Positions 16,801 through 24,738 of a stretch of DNA of 64,000 nt are shown here, in pieces. The position numbers and the translations under genes were made by a program. The notes under the pieces were generated by a model. It worked only from the letters and a program-made list of their open reading frames with translations, did not search any database and was not told where the DNA came from. This DNA is from Lysobacteraceae bacterium (GTDB taxonomy: Bacteria; Pseudomonadota; Gammaproteobacteria; Xanthomonadales; Rhodanobacteraceae): the NCBI GenBank assembly GCA_004143945.1, contig SEHB01000008.1:124001-188000 (forward strand), in the 5' to 3' direction. Each line of letters begins with the position of its first letter. Within the stretch, counting starts at the first letter, position 1.

Positions 16801-18825
16801 CGTCCAGTGGAAATCGCGACGTTCACGTATGAGCCGCAGCTTGAGCTTGTCGCCCGCGAGCGCATCGCCTGCGGCATTGCTGCGCACGAGTTCGAAGCCC
16901 GCGCGACCGTTCGCATCCGAACCTTCCTCGAGGTCGAACAGCGGACGCAGCCCGACGAGTTCCGCGGCCGGCCAGACCGTGCGCTTGAGCGTGCGCGTGA
17001 CCGTGCGTCCACCCGATTCGTAGACGCTGCCCGAGACGATCACCGCGATCGGTGCCGTCGGTTTAGCGGCTTCGGCGATCTCGATCTCCTGCTGCAGGTG
17101 GCCTTCCTCGTCGAGCGCCTCGTCGATGACGTCCCTGGCTTCCTTCGGAAGTTCGAGCGTCGGGTCGCCAAAATGGAAATCCTGGCGCGACTCGACCGGA
17201 TGCAGGTCCGGCGCGAGCGTCACGCGCGCGCTGAAGCGGTTGCCCGCCGCGGGCGCGCCGTAGAGGTAGGCGCCTTCGATCGCAAGCGCGAGCGCTTCGC
17301 CGGGCTTCAGTACCGCCTGCGTGCTCGCGAGATCGAGCTTGAGGCGCTCGGGCAGGAACTCCTCGATGCGGAAGGTCAGGCCGCGCGTGACCTCGTCGGT
17401 TTTCGGATCGGTGCGGAACTCGACCTGCCAGCGTCCTGTCGGCGCATCGGCCGGGATCTCGCGCGACCATTCGAAGTAGTTGAGCTCGCGCGGATCGAGC
17501 CGGGCTTCGGCGTAGGTGCGGCCGTCGGGCTGCTTGAGCCGCACGAACAGCGGTTGCGGGTCGATCATCTTGCCGTCGTCGTCACGCAGCAGCGCGGACA
17601 GCTGGATCGTCTCGCCCGGTCGGTAGAGGTCGCGGTCGGCCCAGGCGAACACGTCGAACCAGGTCTGCTTGCGCCCGGCGACGCCGAAATCGGACAGGTC
17701 CAGCGCGGGCTGGTTGAACGGCAGCAGCGACACGTCCTTGCCGCTGCGTGCCACCAGCACGTGCTCGGACTTCAGCGTGTAGGCGAGCTGCGCGTTGCCA
17801 TTGCCGTCTGTGCTGCCGCTCGCGACCGCTTCGCCCTTCGCATCGAGCACCTGCAGCTCGACACCGGCGTGAGGCTCGCCGCTCTTGAGCGAGGCGGTGT
17901 GCACGAACAGCGTGTCGGCATAGGCGCGCGTGTGCAGGCCGATGTCGCTGACGAAGAAGTACGCGGTTTCCCAGCCGTCGTTGAAGCTCCCCGCGCGCTT
18001 CATCGTCGCGAAATAGAGGCCCGGATGCGCGAGTTCGGCGATGTTCTGGACCGGCAGGAAGTTCAGGGTGCGTTCGTTCGGTTCGCCCGCGAGCACGAAC
18101 CGGTTCGCGTACACCGAGTCCGCGATCTGCGCGACGGGCTTGCCGGCGCGCGAGTACCAGCCGTAACGCGGATCCAGCTCGTAGGCTTCGCGCTTGCCGT
18201 TCTTCTGGTAGGCCGCGAAGAAATTCGCGACCTCCTCGTCGCGCACGCGCAGGAACTCGACGTCGACTTCGGGCACGTTGACCGAGACCACCGGCAACCC
18301 GCGCGTCTCGCGCGCGGGCAATACGTTGCCCTGCGAGGCGAAGCCGACCGCGGGTTCCATCGGCCCGGTGTAGACGTCCTTCGCGACTTCCTTGCCGAGC
18401 GTGCTGCCGTCGGTCGCCGCGAGCTCGCCCTTGATGCGCACGGCATAGGTCTGGTCGGCGACCATGTACGGGAAGCGCAGCGTCTTGCCGTCTTCGTCGA
18501 GCGACCAGCTGCCTTCGACCACGGCGCCCTTCGCATCCGTGACCGATACCAGCGTATCGAACGCCTGTGTGCCGACCAGGGCGCGGTTGAACTCGAGCGT
18601 CAGCGCGAGCTGGCCCTGGTAGGGCTCCGCGCGCGTGGATCCGAGGCCGAACTGCGCGGGCGCCGCGTTCGCCTCGGCCGACTCGGCCGCGATCGGCGGC
18701 TTGCCCTGCACCGGTGGCGGCTCGTCGCGGCCGCGTCCGCAGCCGGCGGCCAGCAGCACGAGCAGCAGGATCGGCATGAGCTGGGCCGCGCGGAACCCGC
18801 CGCGCGTGGGTGTACGCAGTTCCAT
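13837..18825 (-). CDS. YfaS/YfhM-type alpha-2-macroglobulin lipoprotein
   Basis: 1662 residues from the ATG at 18825, with GGGGAG six bases upstream. The frame is open further 5', but that part only translates a repeat element. The N-terminus is a lipoprotein signal with LAAGC (Cys29). MG-type beta domains follow, including ETIQLSALLRD. The thioester motif CVEQ is at about residues 1173-1176 (15298-15309), followed by an alpha/alpha thioester domain and a C-terminal receptor-binding-like domain. Bacterial alpha-2-macroglobulins trap incoming proteases in the periplasm and are thought to work with PBP1C to repair peptidoglycan after envelope breach. pbpC lies downstream on the same strand, separated by the DUF559 gene. 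Confidence 0.93.
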   Translation of the reverse strand: MELRTPTRGGFRAAQLMPILLLVLLAAGCGRGRDEPPPVQGKPPIAAESAEANAAPAQFGLGSTRAEPYQGQLALTLEFNRALVGTQAFDTLVSVTDAKGAVVEGSWSLDEDGKTLRFPYMVADQTYAVRIKGELAATDGSTLGKEVAKDVYTGPMEPAVGFASQGNVLPARETRGLPVVSVNVPEVDVEFLRVRDEEVANFFAAYQKNGKREAYELDPRYGWYSRAGKPVAQIADSVYANRFVLAGEPNERTLNFLPVQNIAELAHPGLYFATMKRAGSFNDGWETAYFFVSDIGLHTRAYADTLFVHTASLKSGEPHAGVELQVLDAKGEAVASGSTDGNGNAQLAYTLKSEHVLVARSGKDVSLLPFNQPALDLSDFGVAGRKQTWFDVFAWADRDLYRPGETIQLSALLRDDDGKMIDPQPLFVRLKQPDGRTYAEARLDPRELNYFEWSREIPADAPTGRWQVEFRTDPKTDEVTRGLTFRIEEFLPERLKLDLASTQAVLKPGEALALAIEGAYLYGAPAAGNRFSARVTLAPDLHPVESRQDFHFGDPTLELPKEARDVIDEALDEEGHLQQEIEIAEAAKPTAPIAVIVSGSVYESGGRTVTRTLKRTVWPAAELVGLRPLFDLEEGSDANGRAGFELVRSNAAGDALAGDKLKLRLIRERRDFHWTFDQESGWHFDYTQRFENAETREIDVAAGQVAKFDVPVEWGNYRVEVLDPATGLTTRLPFHAGWSWNDDNRGKEARPDKVKLALDKTGYRAGDTLTLTVTPPQAGSGVLLVETDHLLYTHNFEARPGTTIEIPVTEDWERHDVYVTALVLRGGSAAEKTTPARAVGVVHVPMERGDRKVEVAIDAPKQMKPETDLPVTVKVPALAGKKAWVTVSAVDVGILNITRFERPDPIGWFFAQRALGIDAYDLYSRVIESFDGGTARLRYGGDLALAALPQARRPTARVLTVDLFSGAVALDAKGEAAVVLKMPDFNGTVRVTAVAFGEDRYGSADAETVVRAPLVAEISTPRVLAPGDASVLTLDLQNFSGGERAFDVKVAAGKPLAVRDATRRVTLADQAKTTLKFPLDALEGYGVGSIRVTADGGDIHVDREFEMVVRAGWPSVLRSTPRSLDTLDPIALGTGAMEGLLPDSVTARLTVSSLPPLPFAGALQGLLKYPYGCVEQTTSKGFGALLLDEATADKLHVGGLNAAERKARVDGAIGRIASMQVPTGHFSMWGGDSYVSEILTPYVVEFLLDARDEGFLVPDDVLQKALKRLNDDLLSGGHPYYGYEHSDHLRFADQAYSGYVLARVNRAPLGTLRALHDNERAKSVTALPLVHLGVALKLMGDVPRAEQAVAEAFAKDVDRPWYLGDYGSDLRDTALMITLAHRHGLAKPGYDGRVFELARSLGASQREGEAQQRRHGARWTWLSTQEQIAIARLGRTLVGEGDTAVSGTLSIGATAAPISPERLWSRQFDATDLGAGVRFTPQGDLPLYVSTEIAGVPRSAPAPDDHHVAIQRQYYTLDGKPWEPAPLKEGDSLIVGLRLEAREAMPDALLVDLLPGGLEIENFNLTDAKQWADVVVDGIAITDRAQAADVRHEEFRDDRYVAALNLAKGQRANVFYLVRAVSPGTFRVPPPLVEDMYMPEVRGIGSAAPQAITVVEPGKALP

Positions 18826-19146
18826 CGAGCACTCCCCGCTTTGATGTGGCCGAAGTATATCGCCGCGATCATGGCGCGCCGCGGGCGGCTCGGGGCGGTG
18901 TCGGGGCCGGCATGGGGTCGCGGCGCGGGAAAAGATGGAAACGCGGGGAACGGCGACCGCACGGGGGAACGCAACCGCAGTCCGTGTGGGAGGGGCTTCA
19001 GCCCCGATGCTTTTCGCCACGATCGAGCCGGACTCGGCTCGATGCAGCAGTCGGCATCGAGCAGGAGGATCAAGAGCTCGGGGCTGAAGCCCCTCCCACA
19101 AGGTTCGCAGCTGCGCGGCGGGTCGAGTGCGACCGCGCCTTCTGCG
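18826..19146. repeat. Intergenic region with an extended palindromic element
   Basis: This 321-bp gap lies between rlmJ and the YfaS gene, both minus strand. At 18985-19102 the dispersed repeat is present in a long form. The left arm GTGGGAGGGGCTTCAGCCCC and right arm GGGGCTGAAGCCCCTCCCAC are separated by about 80 bp that include a second stem (GAGCCG...CGGCTC). No gene is recognised. Confidence 0.75.
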
Positions 19147-19995
19147 TCAGCCCGGTCCCAGCCGCTCGAGGCGCGAGCTGCCGTATCGTCCCTGCGCGAG
19201 CAGCTTCTCGAGCGCGGGCAGCCAGCCCGCGAGTTCGCCGTCGAACTGCCACGGCGGATTGAGGATCGCGATGCCGCAGCCATTGAGGCGCAGCATCGAA
19301 TTGTCCGGATGCAGCAGGAGTTCGGCGACGAGTGCGCCGTCGCTTCCAGCGCGGCTGCGCAGCCAGCGGTGGAACGGCAGGATCGTCGCGCGCAGCTTGA
19401 TCGGATACCAGATCGCATGGATCGCGTTGGGCCAGCGCGCGAGCGAGGCGTCGAGCGCCTCCTCGATCAGCGTGAACTCGCCGGCCTGCGCCTCGTAGGG
19501 GGGGTCGACGAGCACGAGGCCGCGCTTCTGCGCCGGCGGCAGCAAGGCGCCGAGCGCTTCGTAGCCGTCGCGCTGGTGCACCGCGAAGCGGCCATCTCCG
19601 CGCAACGCCGCGCGCAGCGCGTCGGCTTCTGTCGGCTGCAGCTCGCACACGATCGCGCGGTCGTCGCCGCGCATCAGCCGCGCGGCGATCAGCGGCGACC
19701 CCGGGTACCAGGCGAGTGGACCGGGATCGGGCGTGAACGTGCGCACGAGGTCGACGTAGCGCTGCAGCGGGCCGGGCAGGTCCGCCGAAGGCAGAAGGCG
19801 CTGGATGCCGTCCTGGTGCTCGTGCGTCTGCTGTGCTTCCTCGCCGCGCAGGTCGTACAGCCCGTGCCCGGCATGCGTGTCGACGTAGCAGAACGGCGCA
19901 GGCTTGGCCTTGAGCGCTTCGAGCAAGCCGATCAGCACCGCGTGCTTGAGCACGTCGGCGAAATTGCCCGCATGGAAGGCATGGCGATAGTTCAT
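19147..19995 (-). CDS. rlmJ: 23S rRNA (adenine2030-N6)-methyltransferase RlmJ
   Basis: 282 residues starting MNYRHAFHAGNFADVLKH, the characteristic RlmJ N-terminus. The SAM-binding region has FCYVDTHAGHGLYDL, and the catalytic DPPY motif appears in LVLVDPPYEAQAGEF. Length matches E. coli RlmJ (280 residues). The enzyme methylates A2030 of 23S rRNA using S-adenosylmethionine. The ATG at 19995 has GAGG upstream. It is divergent from the copper-resistance operon and shares a short promoter region with it; no functional link is expected. Confidence 0.95.
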   Translation of the reverse strand: MNYRHAFHAGNFADVLKHAVLIGLLEALKAKPAPFCYVDTHAGHGLYDLRGEEAQQTHEHQDGIQRLLPSADLPGPLQRYVDLVRTFTPDPGPLAWYPGSPLIAARLMRGDDRAIVCELQPTEADALRAALRGDGRFAVHQRDGYEALGALLPPAQKRGLVLVDPPYEAQAGEFTLIEEALDASLARWPNAIHAIWYPIKLRATILPFHRWLRSRAGSDGALVAELLLHPDNSMLRLNGCGIAILNPPWQFDGELAGWLPALEKLLAQGRYGSSRLERLGPG

Positions 19996-20058
19996 GGCAC
20001 CTCGGTCGAGCCAGCGGCGAATGGGGCGGGAATCCGGCGCGGCGCGCGGGTTTCCGGC

Positions 20059-20090
20059 CACGACCCGCGAGCGTATCATTGCAGGTCGTG
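20059..20090. promoter_or_regulatory. Inverted repeat directly before copL start
   Basis: CACGACC (20059-20065) and GGTCGTG (20084-20090) are perfect 7-bp inverted arms around 18 bp. The second arm ends at the base before the proposed copL ATG. It could be an operator for copper-responsive control or an mRNA hairpin affecting copL translation. In Xanthomonas the copL leader is needed for copper induction of copAB, which makes this site worth noting. Confidence 0.35.
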
Positions 20091-20477
20091 ATGATTCCCT
20101 GCGCCAGCGGCACATGGTTCGCGCGCGTTCGACGCAGCACCCGCTGGCCGATCGCGTTCGTGCTCGCGTGCGCGCTTCTGTTCGGCACCGCGGTCGCTGC
20201 AGAGGCGCCGATGCCGCACCACGTCGCCGACGTCGCGGGCAGCGCGCCCGACGCCGATTGCGCCGGCCACGACAGGCCCGCCGATGCACCCGCTGGCGTG
20301 CCGTCGGATACCGATTGTTGCGGCGTCGCCTGCGGCTGTGCGTTCGTGCATGCGATCGGCCTGCTGCCCGGTGTCGCCGCGCGCCATGCGTTCGAACCCG
20401 AGCGCCCGATCGTGCGGCCGACGCCGCCGCTGGATGCGAACGTGCAGGCCCCCCCGCTGCGGCCACCGATCGCCTGA
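20091..20477 (+). CDS. copL: CopL family metal-binding regulatory protein
   Basis: 128 residues from the ATG at 20091; a TTG at 20079 is an alternative start. It has a signal-like hydrophobic segment (WPIAFVLACALLFGTAVAA), then a His/Cys/Asp-rich part with PHHVAD, DCAGHD and DCCGVACGCAFVHA, and a Pro-rich tail. Position directly upstream of copA and copB and the CCGVACGC cluster fit CopL of Xanthomonas and Stenotrophomonas, a small protein required for copper-inducible expression of copAB. Metal binding by the Cys cluster is inferred. No DNA-binding domain is visible, so the mechanism is probably indirect. Confidence 0.8.
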   Translation: MIPCASGTWFARVRRSTRWPIAFVLACALLFGTAVAAEAPMPHHVADVAGSAPDADCAGHDRPADAPAGVPSDTDCCGVACGCAFVHAIGLLPGVAARHAFEPERPIVRPTPPLDANVQAPPLRPPIA

Positions 20478-20557
20478 TCCAGCCGGCATGACCACCGCGG
20501 CGCGCAGCCTCCGCGCGCGCCTGCTCACCCGGGCATCACGCCCGTGCCAGTGACTGG

Positions 20558-22321
20558 ATGTTCGACATGCACGTTTTCCGACCGGGCCGCGCCGCGCGGC
20601 CATTCCCGATGTCCCGCCGCCGCTTCGTGCAGGGTGTTGCGCTCGGCGGCCTCGCCGCCGGCCTCGGCCTCGCGCGCGCGCCCGCATTCGCGCAGGGCAC
20701 GCGTGCGCGTGTGCTCGCAGGCACCTCGTTCGACCTCGAGATCGGCGCGTTGCCAGTCGACTTCACCGGCACGCCGCGCATCGCGGTCGCCGTCAACGCC
20801 CAGGTGCCGGCGCCGCTGCTGCGCTGGCGCCAGGGCGACACCGTCACGCTGCGCGTGCGCAATGCGTTCCACGAGCGCACCTCGATCCACTGGCACGGCA
20901 TCATCCTGCCGGCCGACATGGATGGCGTGCCCGGCCTTTCGTTCATGGGCATCGCGCCAGGTGAGCACTACACCTATCGCTTCACCGTAAACCAGTCGGG
21001 CACCTACTGGTATCACAGCCACTCGCGTTTCCAGGAACAGCTCGGGCTGTACGGGCCGATCATCGTCGAGCCACGCGAGGGCGAGCGACATGCGGCCGAC
21101 CGCGAGCACGTGCTGGTGCTCTCGGACTGGACCGACGTCGATCCCGAGCACATCTACGCGACGCTCAAGAAGCACAGCGACTACTACAACTTCAACAAGC
21201 CGACCGCGGGCGACTTCGTGCGCGACGCCGGCGCGCAGGGGCTGCGCGCCGCGCTCGCCTCGCGCGCGATGTGGAACAGCATGCGCATGAATCCGAGTGA
21301 TCTCGCGGACGTGTCGGGGTACGTCTACACCTACCTCGTCAACGGCACCACGCCGGCCGCGAACTGGACCGGCGCGTTCGCGCGCGGCGAGCGCGTGCGG
21401 CTGCGCGTGATCAACGGGTCGGCGATGACGTTCTTCGACGTGCGCATCCCGGGCCTGAAACTGCGCGTCGTCGCGCACGATGGACAGGACATCGAGGCGG
21501 TCACCGTCGACGAGTTCCGGCTCGGCCCGGCCGAAACCTGCGACGTGATCGTCGAGCCCGACGACGAGCTCGCCTACACGATCTTCGCGCAGGCGATGGA
21601 TCGCTCCGGTTACGCGCGCGCGACGCTCGCGCCACGTGCAGGCATGCAGGCCGAGGTGCCCGCGCTCGACGCGCCGGTGCTGCTCGCGATGGGCGACATG
21701 ATGGGCGCGATGGATCACGGCGCGCATGCGGGGCACGCCGGCGTGAAGGGCATGGAAGGCGGCTGCGGCGCCGCGATGCACGGCAGTGGCGCGGCGCAGC
21801 CGAGCGGACGCGGCCATGCGCCCGCGGAGCACGGGCCGTTCGTCGACATGCGCGTCGACACGCCGCGCACGAACCTCGACGATCCCGGCGTCGGCCTGCG
21901 CGACAACGGTCGACGCGTGCTGACGTATGCGGACCTGCGCAGCCTCACCGGCCCGATCTCGCCCGAAGTCGGGCGCGAGATCGAGCTGCACCTGACCGGC
22001 CACATGGAGCGCTACGTCTGGTCGTTCGACGGCATGAAGTTTTCCGACGCCGAGCCGCTGCGCCTCGTGCACGGCGAGCACGTGCGCATCACGCTCGTCA
22101 ACGACACGATGATGACGCACCCGATCCACCTGCACGGCATGTGGAGCGAGCTCGAAGCGCCCGACGGCAGCTTCCTCGCGCGCAAGCACACGGTGTCGGT
22201 GCAGCCGGCGCAGAAGCTCAGCTACCGCGTCAGCGCGGACGCACTCGGCCGCTGGGCCTACCACTGCCACCTCCTGTACCACATGGAAGCGGGGATGTTC
22301 CGCGAAGTGGTGGTCGCATGA
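20558..22321 (+). CDS. copA: Copper resistance multicopper oxidase CopA
   Basis: 587 residues from the ATG at 20558. A twin-arginine signal (SRRRFVQG) starts 18 residues in, and an ATG at 20609 is an alternative start. The copper sites are intact: HWHG (111-114), HSHSRFQEQ, HPIHLHGM and the C-terminal HCHLLYHMEAGMF that contains the His-Cys-His of the type 1/type 3 sites. A Met/His-rich insert (MGDMMGAMDHGAHAGHAG) is typical of CopA and related periplasmic cuprous oxidases. It is exported folded via Tat and oxidises or sequesters copper in the periplasm. It is followed by copB with an ATGA overlap. Confidence 0.95.
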   Translation: MFDMHVFRPGRAARPFPMSRRRFVQGVALGGLAAGLGLARAPAFAQGTRARVLAGTSFDLEIGALPVDFTGTPRIAVAVNAQVPAPLLRWRQGDTVTLRVRNAFHERTSIHWHGIILPADMDGVPGLSFMGIAPGEHYTYRFTVNQSGTYWYHSHSRFQEQLGLYGPIIVEPREGERHAADREHVLVLSDWTDVDPEHIYATLKKHSDYYNFNKPTAGDFVRDAGAQGLRAALASRAMWNSMRMNPSDLADVSGYVYTYLVNGTTPAANWTGAFARGERVRLRVINGSAMTFFDVRIPGLKLRVVAHDGQDIEAVTVDEFRLGPAETCDVIVEPDDELAYTIFAQAMDRSGYARATLAPRAGMQAEVPALDAPVLLAMGDMMGAMDHGAHAGHAGVKGMEGGCGAAMHGSGAAQPSGRGHAPAEHGPFVDMRVDTPRTNLDDPGVGLRDNGRRVLTYADLRSLTGPISPEVGREIELHLTGHMERYVWSFDGMKFSDAEPLRLVHGEHVRITLVNDTMMTHPIHLHGMWSELEAPDGSFLARKHTVSVQPAQKLSYRVSADALGRWAYHCHLLYHMEAGMFREVVVA

Positions 22322-23340
22322 ACCGCGCATCCACGGCACGCATCGCGCTCGCGCTCGCCTTCGTCGCGGCGGGGTCGCAGGCGCAGGAACACGATCACGA
22401 CCACGATGCTGCGCCGCGGGCGCCTGCACCCGCGCAAGCACGAGCGAATCAGCATGGGCCTGCGCAGCCGGAGCCTGCCCAGGCGCACGAGCATGCGCAG
22501 CTGGAAGGGGACGGACACCTGCGCCAGCACGATCATGCACGGGAGCAGGAACCGGCGCACGGACAGGCGCACGCGCATGCCATCGCGCCCGCGTCGCCGG
22601 CACCTGCGTCGGGTGCTGCGGAGCGACCTGCGCCCGCGCATGTCCCGCCGCCACCACCTGCACACGGGATGGGCGACATGGCCTACGACGAGATGGTCGA
22701 GGTCATGGGCATGGACGACCGCGCGCCGTTCGGCCTGTTCGCGTTCGATCGACTCGAACGTGTCGAAGGTGGCGCCACCGCATGGAGCCTGCAGGCCTCG
22801 CACGGCGGCGACGTCGACCGCTTCGTACTGCGCAGCGAGGGCGAGCATGTCGATGGCAGCGTCGAGCATGCCGATGTCGAACTGCTGTGGGGACACGCAA
22901 TCGCGCCGTTCTGGGACAGTCGCGTCGGCCTGCGCCAGGACGTCGGCCGCGGACCCGACCGGACCTGGGCCGCGTTCGGCGTGCAGGGCCTCGCGCCGTA
23001 CTGGTTCGAGCTGTCGGCGACCGCCTATCTCGGCACGCAGGGACGCACGGCGCTGCGCGTCGAGGCCGACTACGAGCTGCTGCTGACGCAGCGCCTCGTG
23101 CTGCAGCCGCGCGTGGAACTCAACGCCTACGGCAAGGACGATCCCGAGACCGGCACCGGGTCGGGCCTGTCCGACGCATCGATCGGATTGCGCCTGCGCT
23201 ACGAGATCCGACGCGAGTTCGCGCCCTACATCGGCCTGCAGCAATCGCGCCGCTTCGGCGACAGCGCCGACTACGCGCGCGCGCACGGCGACGATGCGTC
23301 GAATCTCGCGTGGATGGCAGGCGTGCGCATCTGGTTCTAG
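22318..23340 (+). CDS. copB: Copper resistance outer-membrane protein CopB
   Basis: 340 residues, starting inside the copA stop (ATGA). A signal peptide (ARIALALAFVAAGSQA) leads into about 100 residues rich in His, Gln, Ala and Pro (EHDHDHD, HEHAQ, HAHAI), a likely metal-binding region. The CopB domain begins at GMGDMAYDEMVEVMGMDD and ends with beta-barrel strands and a terminal aromatic (VRIWF). CopB proteins sit in the outer membrane and bind or move copper together with CopA. No copCD or copper ATPase is seen in the window. Confidence 0.93.
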   Translation: MNRASTARIALALAFVAAGSQAQEHDHDHDAAPRAPAPAQARANQHGPAQPEPAQAHEHAQLEGDGHLRQHDHAREQEPAHGQAHAHAIAPASPAPASGAAERPAPAHVPPPPPAHGMGDMAYDEMVEVMGMDDRAPFGLFAFDRLERVEGGATAWSLQASHGGDVDRFVLRSEGEHVDGSVEHADVELLWGHAIAPFWDSRVGLRQDVGRGPDRTWAAFGVQGLAPYWFELSATAYLGTQGRTALRVEADYELLLTQRLVLQPRVELNAYGKDDPETGTGSGLSDASIGLRLRYEIRREFAPYIGLQQSRRFGDSADYARAHGDDASNLAWMAGVRIWF

Positions 23341-23712
23341 CGCTGCCTGCGCGGCCCGCTTCGGCGCAGCGGAAACTTGTGGAAGGGGCTCAGCCCCCGC
23401 GCTTTTCGCACGAACCATCGGGACCGAAGTCCCTCCCACACGATCGCGGCTTCGGCCTTGGTGGGAGGGGCTTCAGCCCAGAGTTCTTCGCACGAACCGT
23501 CGGGACTAAAGTCTCTCCCACAAGACTCCGACTTCCAGCCGCGACCATGCTGGCCACGCTGCAGCCCCTGCTGTTGTGGGAGGGGCTTCAGCCCCGAGCT
23601 CTTCGCACGAACCATCGGGACTGAGATCCTTCCCACGAGATCGCGGCTTCGGCCCTTGTGGGAGGGGCTTCAGCCCCGAGCTCTTCGCGCGATCGCCATC
23701 AGCGTCGCCCAG
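23341..23712. repeat. Cluster of dispersed palindromic repeats
   Basis: No gene is seen here. Copies of the dispersed palindrome occupy 23377-23442, 23458-23524 and 23574-23639, with a half copy at 23656-23690. Each full copy begins near TTGTGGGAGGGGCTTCAGCC and ends TCCC[AT]CCCACA or similar. They separate the convergent copB and the minus-strand exported-protein gene. Confidence 0.85.
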
Positions 23713-24738
23713 TCAACGCATGCGCTCGAGCAGTTCCAGCGCCTCGTCGGGCGATTCCGTCGATGGCGCCCCGATCTGCAGCGGTTCGTAGCCCGCAGGC
23801 AGTTCGAATTGCGCGGGATCGATCGCGACGCGTTCGCGAATCTCGAGCGTCGAACTTCCCGCCACGCGCCCGTCCGCGTGGCAGACGCGGCGCAGGCTGA
23901 TCGCCGGCGGCCCTTCGCGTTCCTGCTGTTGCAGTTCGGGATGCAGCTCGACGATCCCGCTGGCGAGCCCCGCGCCCACCTTGGCCATGCGCGCGAGCCG
24001 CCGCTGCGCGCGAGGCTCCAGCGCGAGCGCGTCGATCGCCGCCATGCAATCCTCGCGCAACACCGTCGTGCCTCGCATGACGCGTTCGGTCGTGCAGGCG
24101 CGACCGTCGACCTGCGTCGCACCCGCTTCGCGCTCGATCCGGGTCGTGGTCCATTCGGGTTTCGGCGCCGGTGACGCGGGCGCGTTCGCGCGGGTGGGGC
24201 GTGCCTGCAGCTGCGCACGCGCGATCGCGCTCTCGCGATCCGCCGGAGCCTGCGCGGCGGCGTCCGCAGCCATCCGCTCCGCGCAGCGCGCCGCTGCTTC
24301 GGGATAGTCCGGATCGCCGAATGCGAGCTGCGCCATCCCGGGGCAGGCCGCGACCTGCGCCGCGCGCGCCTGCGCGATCAGCGCGTCATTGTCGAGGCCG
24401 GTGACCTTGTACGCCTCGTTGCGCGCGTGCAGCAGCGTGCTGCGCGCGACATCGCTGTTGAAGTCGACCGCGTCATCGTCCGATTCCATCGTCATGTAGC
24501 TGCGCGAGTCGTGCATGACCTGGTGCATCAGCTGCTCTTCGTCGTCGATCAGCGAGGTCATCTCGATGCCATCGACGCGCATGTCGATGCGCAGGCGCAG
24601 GCCGTCGATCGCCATGCGCTCGAACTCGGTCGCGCATTCGCCTTCGTGACGGTACTCGAGCACGGTCGCCGCCTGCGCGGAGCCGCAGGTGGCCGCGATC
24701 GCAGCGCAGAGGAAGAGTCGAAGCAATCGCGTGGTCAT
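23713..24738 (-). CDS. Exported protein of unknown function, coupled to CsgG-like gene
   Basis: 341 residues. The signal peptide is clear (RLLRLFLCAAIAATCGSAQA). The mature part starts ATVLEYRHEGECATEF and predicts mostly beta strands up to about residue 130 (LRLRIDMRVDGIEM, SYMTMESDDD), then an Ala/Arg-rich helical region with five or so Cys in all, and a tail with ELPAGYEPLQIGAP. I do not recognise a family. Its start overlaps the stop of the CsgG-like gene (ATGA), so the two are co-translated and likely work in one envelope process. Cys residues could form disulfides in the periplasm. Confidence 0.7.
   Translation of the reverse strand: MTTRLLRLFLCAAIAATCGSAQAATVLEYRHEGECATEFERMAIDGLRLRIDMRVDGIEMTSLIDDEEQLMHQVMHDSRSYMTMESDDDAVDFNSDVARSTLLHARNEAYKVTGLDNDALIAQARAAQVAACPGMAQLAFGDPDYPEAAARCAERMAADAAAQAPADRESAIARAQLQARPTRANAPASPAPKPEWTTTRIEREAGATQVDGRACTTERVMRGTTVLREDCMAAIDALALEPRAQRRLARMAKVGAGLASGIVELHPELQQQEREGPPAISLRRVCHADGRVAGSSTLEIRERVAIDPAQFELPAGYEPLQIGAPSTESPDEALELLERMR

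Noticed and set aside
13834..20091. A very long open frame on the plus strand opposite the YfaS and rlmJ genes
   Set aside because: It is a shadow produced by high GC at third codon positions. It is Arg/Ala/His-rich with no fold-like pattern and runs across several real minus-strand genes, including one with clear catalytic motifs.
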